This document shows positions 37,001-38,644 of a stretch of DNA of 38,644 bases, piece after piece (position 1 is the first letter of the stretch; each line of letters begins with the position of its first letter). The DNA is taken from the IMG/VR virus record IMGVR_UViG_3300033182_000886, positions 1 to 38,644 of that record; one strand, given 5' to 3'. Position numbers and translations under genes: made by a program. The stretch is from a virus. Under the pieces are notes generated by a model, which was not told the origin of the DNA, ran no database searches, and was given only the letters and a program-made list of their open reading frames with translations.

Positions 37001-37806
37001 AAGAACTACTAAAAGTCGGGCTATTAGTATTTTGCGTGCTGGGGTTCGTGTGGGCTATGGCCGCGAATGCTGCAGACATAGACTTGGGCGACTTTGAGCT
37101 GTGCTCTGCCACGTCAACATACTACGCCGACGGGGGTTGCCCGTGCGACCTTTCGATAACGGCGGGGCCGAGCGTGGACGCAACTACAGCGGACGCGGAT
37201 GTTGTCCTGACGGGGGACAACTGTGCTGGGACGTTGTACGTGTGCATGGATGTGACAGCAGACACCGTTACAAGGGCTGACTGCATCGCGAACACCGGCG
37301 TGACGGACAGAAACACGAGCACGCCATCCGGCGCTGGGACTGAATCATTCGCTGGCGCGTCAGAATTCGCCGGGTCAGCGGAAACACAGTACAGAATCTG
37401 GGCTTTCCTTGCGCCCTCGGGGAACTATCAAAACCGCATCACGTTCGATGCGGGCACAACCGCTACGTTCACCACGAACGCTGTGGCAGGCGGTGGGGGC
37501 ACTGACTTAACGGGTGCTGGGCTGTTCATCGCCCAAGGCGATGCTGGTAATACCGACGAAACCCCTACGGGCACGGCAGGAACACAAACTTCGGGTTGTA
37601 CCTCAATGGCCAACTCGTGCTCCGAGTTCTCTCACATAGGTACTCCGGCATCAGGGCAGAACGTTTACCTCGCGGAAGGTGGTGTTTGGGCTGACGACAC
37701 ATGGACAATCAACTGGTCTGGCACAAGTGGCGACCCTGTAGTGATCGGTTGTTACTTTGACGAAGGCGACGACGACGGGAACCCAGTACTTTGTACAAGC
37801 TTCTAA
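36994..37806 (+). CDS. Exported Cys-rich protein ending in a beta-helix-start module
   Basis: A 270-residue protein with a signal peptide (L-L-V-F-C-V-L-G-F-V-W-A-M-A-A-N-A). Residues about 30-165 form a Cys-rich fibronectin-like region, then a Gly-rich linker and a C-terminal part, V-Y-L-A-E-G-G-V-W-A-D-D-T-W-T-I and V-V-I-G-C-Y, which is homologous to the end of the next protein (Y-R-L-C-E-G-A-V-F-E-D-Q-T-L-T-I and V-V-V-G-C-Y). Both stop after the first helix turn. It overlaps the next gene by 16 bases. Likely a surface-interaction protein. Confidence 0.7.
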   Translation: MVKELLKVGLLVFCVLGFVWAMAANAADIDLGDFELCSATSTYYADGGCPCDLSITAGPSVDATTADADVVLTGDNCAGTLYVCMDVTADTVTRADCIANTGVTDRNTSTPSGAGTESFAGASEFAGSAETQYRIWAFLAPSGNYQNRITFDAGTTATFTTNAVAGGGGTDLTGAGLFIAQGDAGNTDETPTGTAGTQTSGCTSMANSCSEFSHIGTPASGQNVYLAEGGVWADDTWTINWSGTSGDPVVIGCYFDEGDDDGNPVLCTSF

Positions 37807-38558
37807 TACTGCTGGTGCTGGCAATGCCAGCGTTTGCTGAAGAGATTGACTGGACCCGCAAAGGTTACTACGTAGTTTATGACGCGGAAGGCAACTTTGT
37901 ATCCCGCCATGTGAACGACATTGAAGCAGCTATGAGTGCCGCCAATCATGCGTTTAACTCAGGCAACACGGGCACCCTGCAGTACCGAGTGGAATCTCCC
38001 TACTACGAGGTCACGGTGGTGATTCCTGAAGTGGCTGAAACCGAGCCTGAGCCTCCTCCTGAGCCTCCTGTGGATACGGGTGAAGAACTGGACCCCAATA
38101 CCGTGTTTGCGTGTGACGGGGGTGAGAACGGCACCACAGTGGAGCCTACGGGGTCTGACTCAAATTCCGGCCTGTGGAAAGACGGGCAACCGGACCCAGT
38201 GAAGTCTTTGCGGAGACTCGAACAGATTGCAGAGGCCAGCCCTGATGGCGTTGACTACCGACTCTGCGAGGGCGCTGTGTTTGAAGATCAGACGCTGACG
38301 ATCCGCAAAAGCGGCGATGTTGGCAAGTACAACCGTGATCTGCTCGCTGGTGCTGACGAGAAAACAAAGCGCATCAAGAACTACCGAAACTTGGAGGGGT
38401 GGAGGCGCGAAGATGAAAACTACGTGGTAGTCGGATGCTACAAAATACTGAACGGCGTTCCACGCCCGTGCATGGACTCATACCCAATTTGCGAAACAGG
38501 AATTGCAACAAAATGTTTAGATCCATTGGATTATTCATTGCGCTCCTCTGCGGGGTAG
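37791..38558 (+). CDS. Exported protein with Pro/Glu linker and beta-helix-start module
   Basis: TTG at 37791 gives 255 residues: signal peptide (M-Y-K-L-L-I-L-L-V-L-A-M-P-A-F-A), an alpha/beta domain of about 75 residues, a linker with P-E-P-P-P-E-P-P, and the beta-helix-start module with the G-S-D-S-N-S-G loop. The C-terminal 151 residues recur at 2-457. The frame ends where the next signal-peptide gene starts. On a circular map this is the same gene as the fragment at 2-457. Confidence 0.75.
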   Translation: MYKLLILLVLAMPAFAEEIDWTRKGYYVVYDAEGNFVSRHVNDIEAAMSAANHAFNSGNTGTLQYRVESPYYEVTVVIPEVAETEPEPPPEPPVDTGEELDPNTVFACDGGENGTTVEPTGSDSNSGLWKDGQPDPVKSLRRLEQIAEASPDGVDYRLCEGAVFEDQTLTIRKSGDVGKYNRDLLAGADEKTKRIKNYRNLEGWRREDENYVVVGCYKILNGVPRPCMDSYPICETGIATKCLDPLDYSLRSSAG

Positions 38559-38644
38559 CACACGCAGTAGAAGTTAAGCCGGAGATCAACGGCACATATG
38601 AAGCGTCATGTCGCCTAACCGCATCGTCTGCCCCATGCGACGTC
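38102..38644. repeat. Right copy of the terminal direct repeat
   Basis: Equal to 1-543 at both flanks; the central part (about 38234-38516) differs at about forty bases. See the left copy. Confidence 0.9.
38513..38644 (+). CDS. Exported beta-helix protein, N-terminal part (3' end cut by window)
   Basis: This is the start of the gene seen complete at 412-1875, with one change in the signal peptide (Leu2 to Phe). It is cut by the window end after 44 codons and would continue at base 544 on the circular genome. Confidence 0.75.
   Translation, partial: MFRSIGLFIALLCGVAHAVEVKPEINGTYEASCRLTASSAPCDV

Overview
The window reads as an almost complete, circularly closing genome of a temperate podovirus-like phage of a Gram-negative host. 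The host is probably a gammaproteobacterium: the attP core looks like the 3' end of a tRNA-Pro gene, the phage encodes Sec-exported proteins, a PagL-like outer-membrane enzyme and a PEP-CTERM protein, and it has a 3-TM holin. Bases 1-543 recur at 38102-38644. The two copies are identical at both flanks but differ at many, mostly synonymous, sites in the middle. The unique genome is therefore about 38.1 kb, and the contig was cut inside a host-interaction region.

Reading circularly on the + strand, the late region starts at a promoter plus terminator (34694-34773) just after a possible antiterminator gene. It runs through lysis genes (34792-36899, including a nested lipoprotein and a PagL-like lipid A deacylase), then a chain of five Sec-signal-peptide proteins (36994-38558, wrapping to 412-3598), a short sulfotransferase (3564-4073), terminase (4083-5904), portal (5905-8079), accessory head genes, scaffold (10161-11189), a DUF5309/SU10-type major capsid protein (11207-12289), adaptor and tail genes (12347-15971), a repeat protein (15974-16603), internal or ejection proteins (16935-20532) and a last structural gene (20664-21020).

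The - strand from 27571 down to 20983 is the recombination/lysogeny arm. It carries a zinc-ribbon protein, a DUF1071-type annealing protein, an HTH protein, DUF1367 and DUF1364 proteins, a small membrane protein, excisionase, tyrosine integrase, attP, a PAPS-reductase-like protein, a DUF7666-like Ala-rich repeat protein and a PEP-CTERM exported protein. A lambda-like immunity region (27600-29005) has a leftward promoter, a CI-like repressor on the - strand, a rightward promoter with Cro-like and CII-like genes on the + strand, and a shared operator motif over both -35 boxes.

The + strand from 29312 to 34693 is a replication module: SNF2-like helicase, DNA methyltransferase, stand-alone DnaA domain IV protein, PD-(D/E)XK nuclease and metallophosphoesterase. 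It follows a roughly 240-base non-coding leader with several mutually exclusive RNA pairings, one of which could cover the start codon of the first gene.

Most genes are joined by 1-4 base stop/start overlaps and often use GTG or TTG starts. The most unusual points are the exported protein chain with a signal peptide placed inside a beta-helix domain, the phage PEP-CTERM protein, the sulfotransferase, the riboregulator-like leader, and small duplications that copy translation starts (16411-16554; 22453-22485 with 23347-23379).
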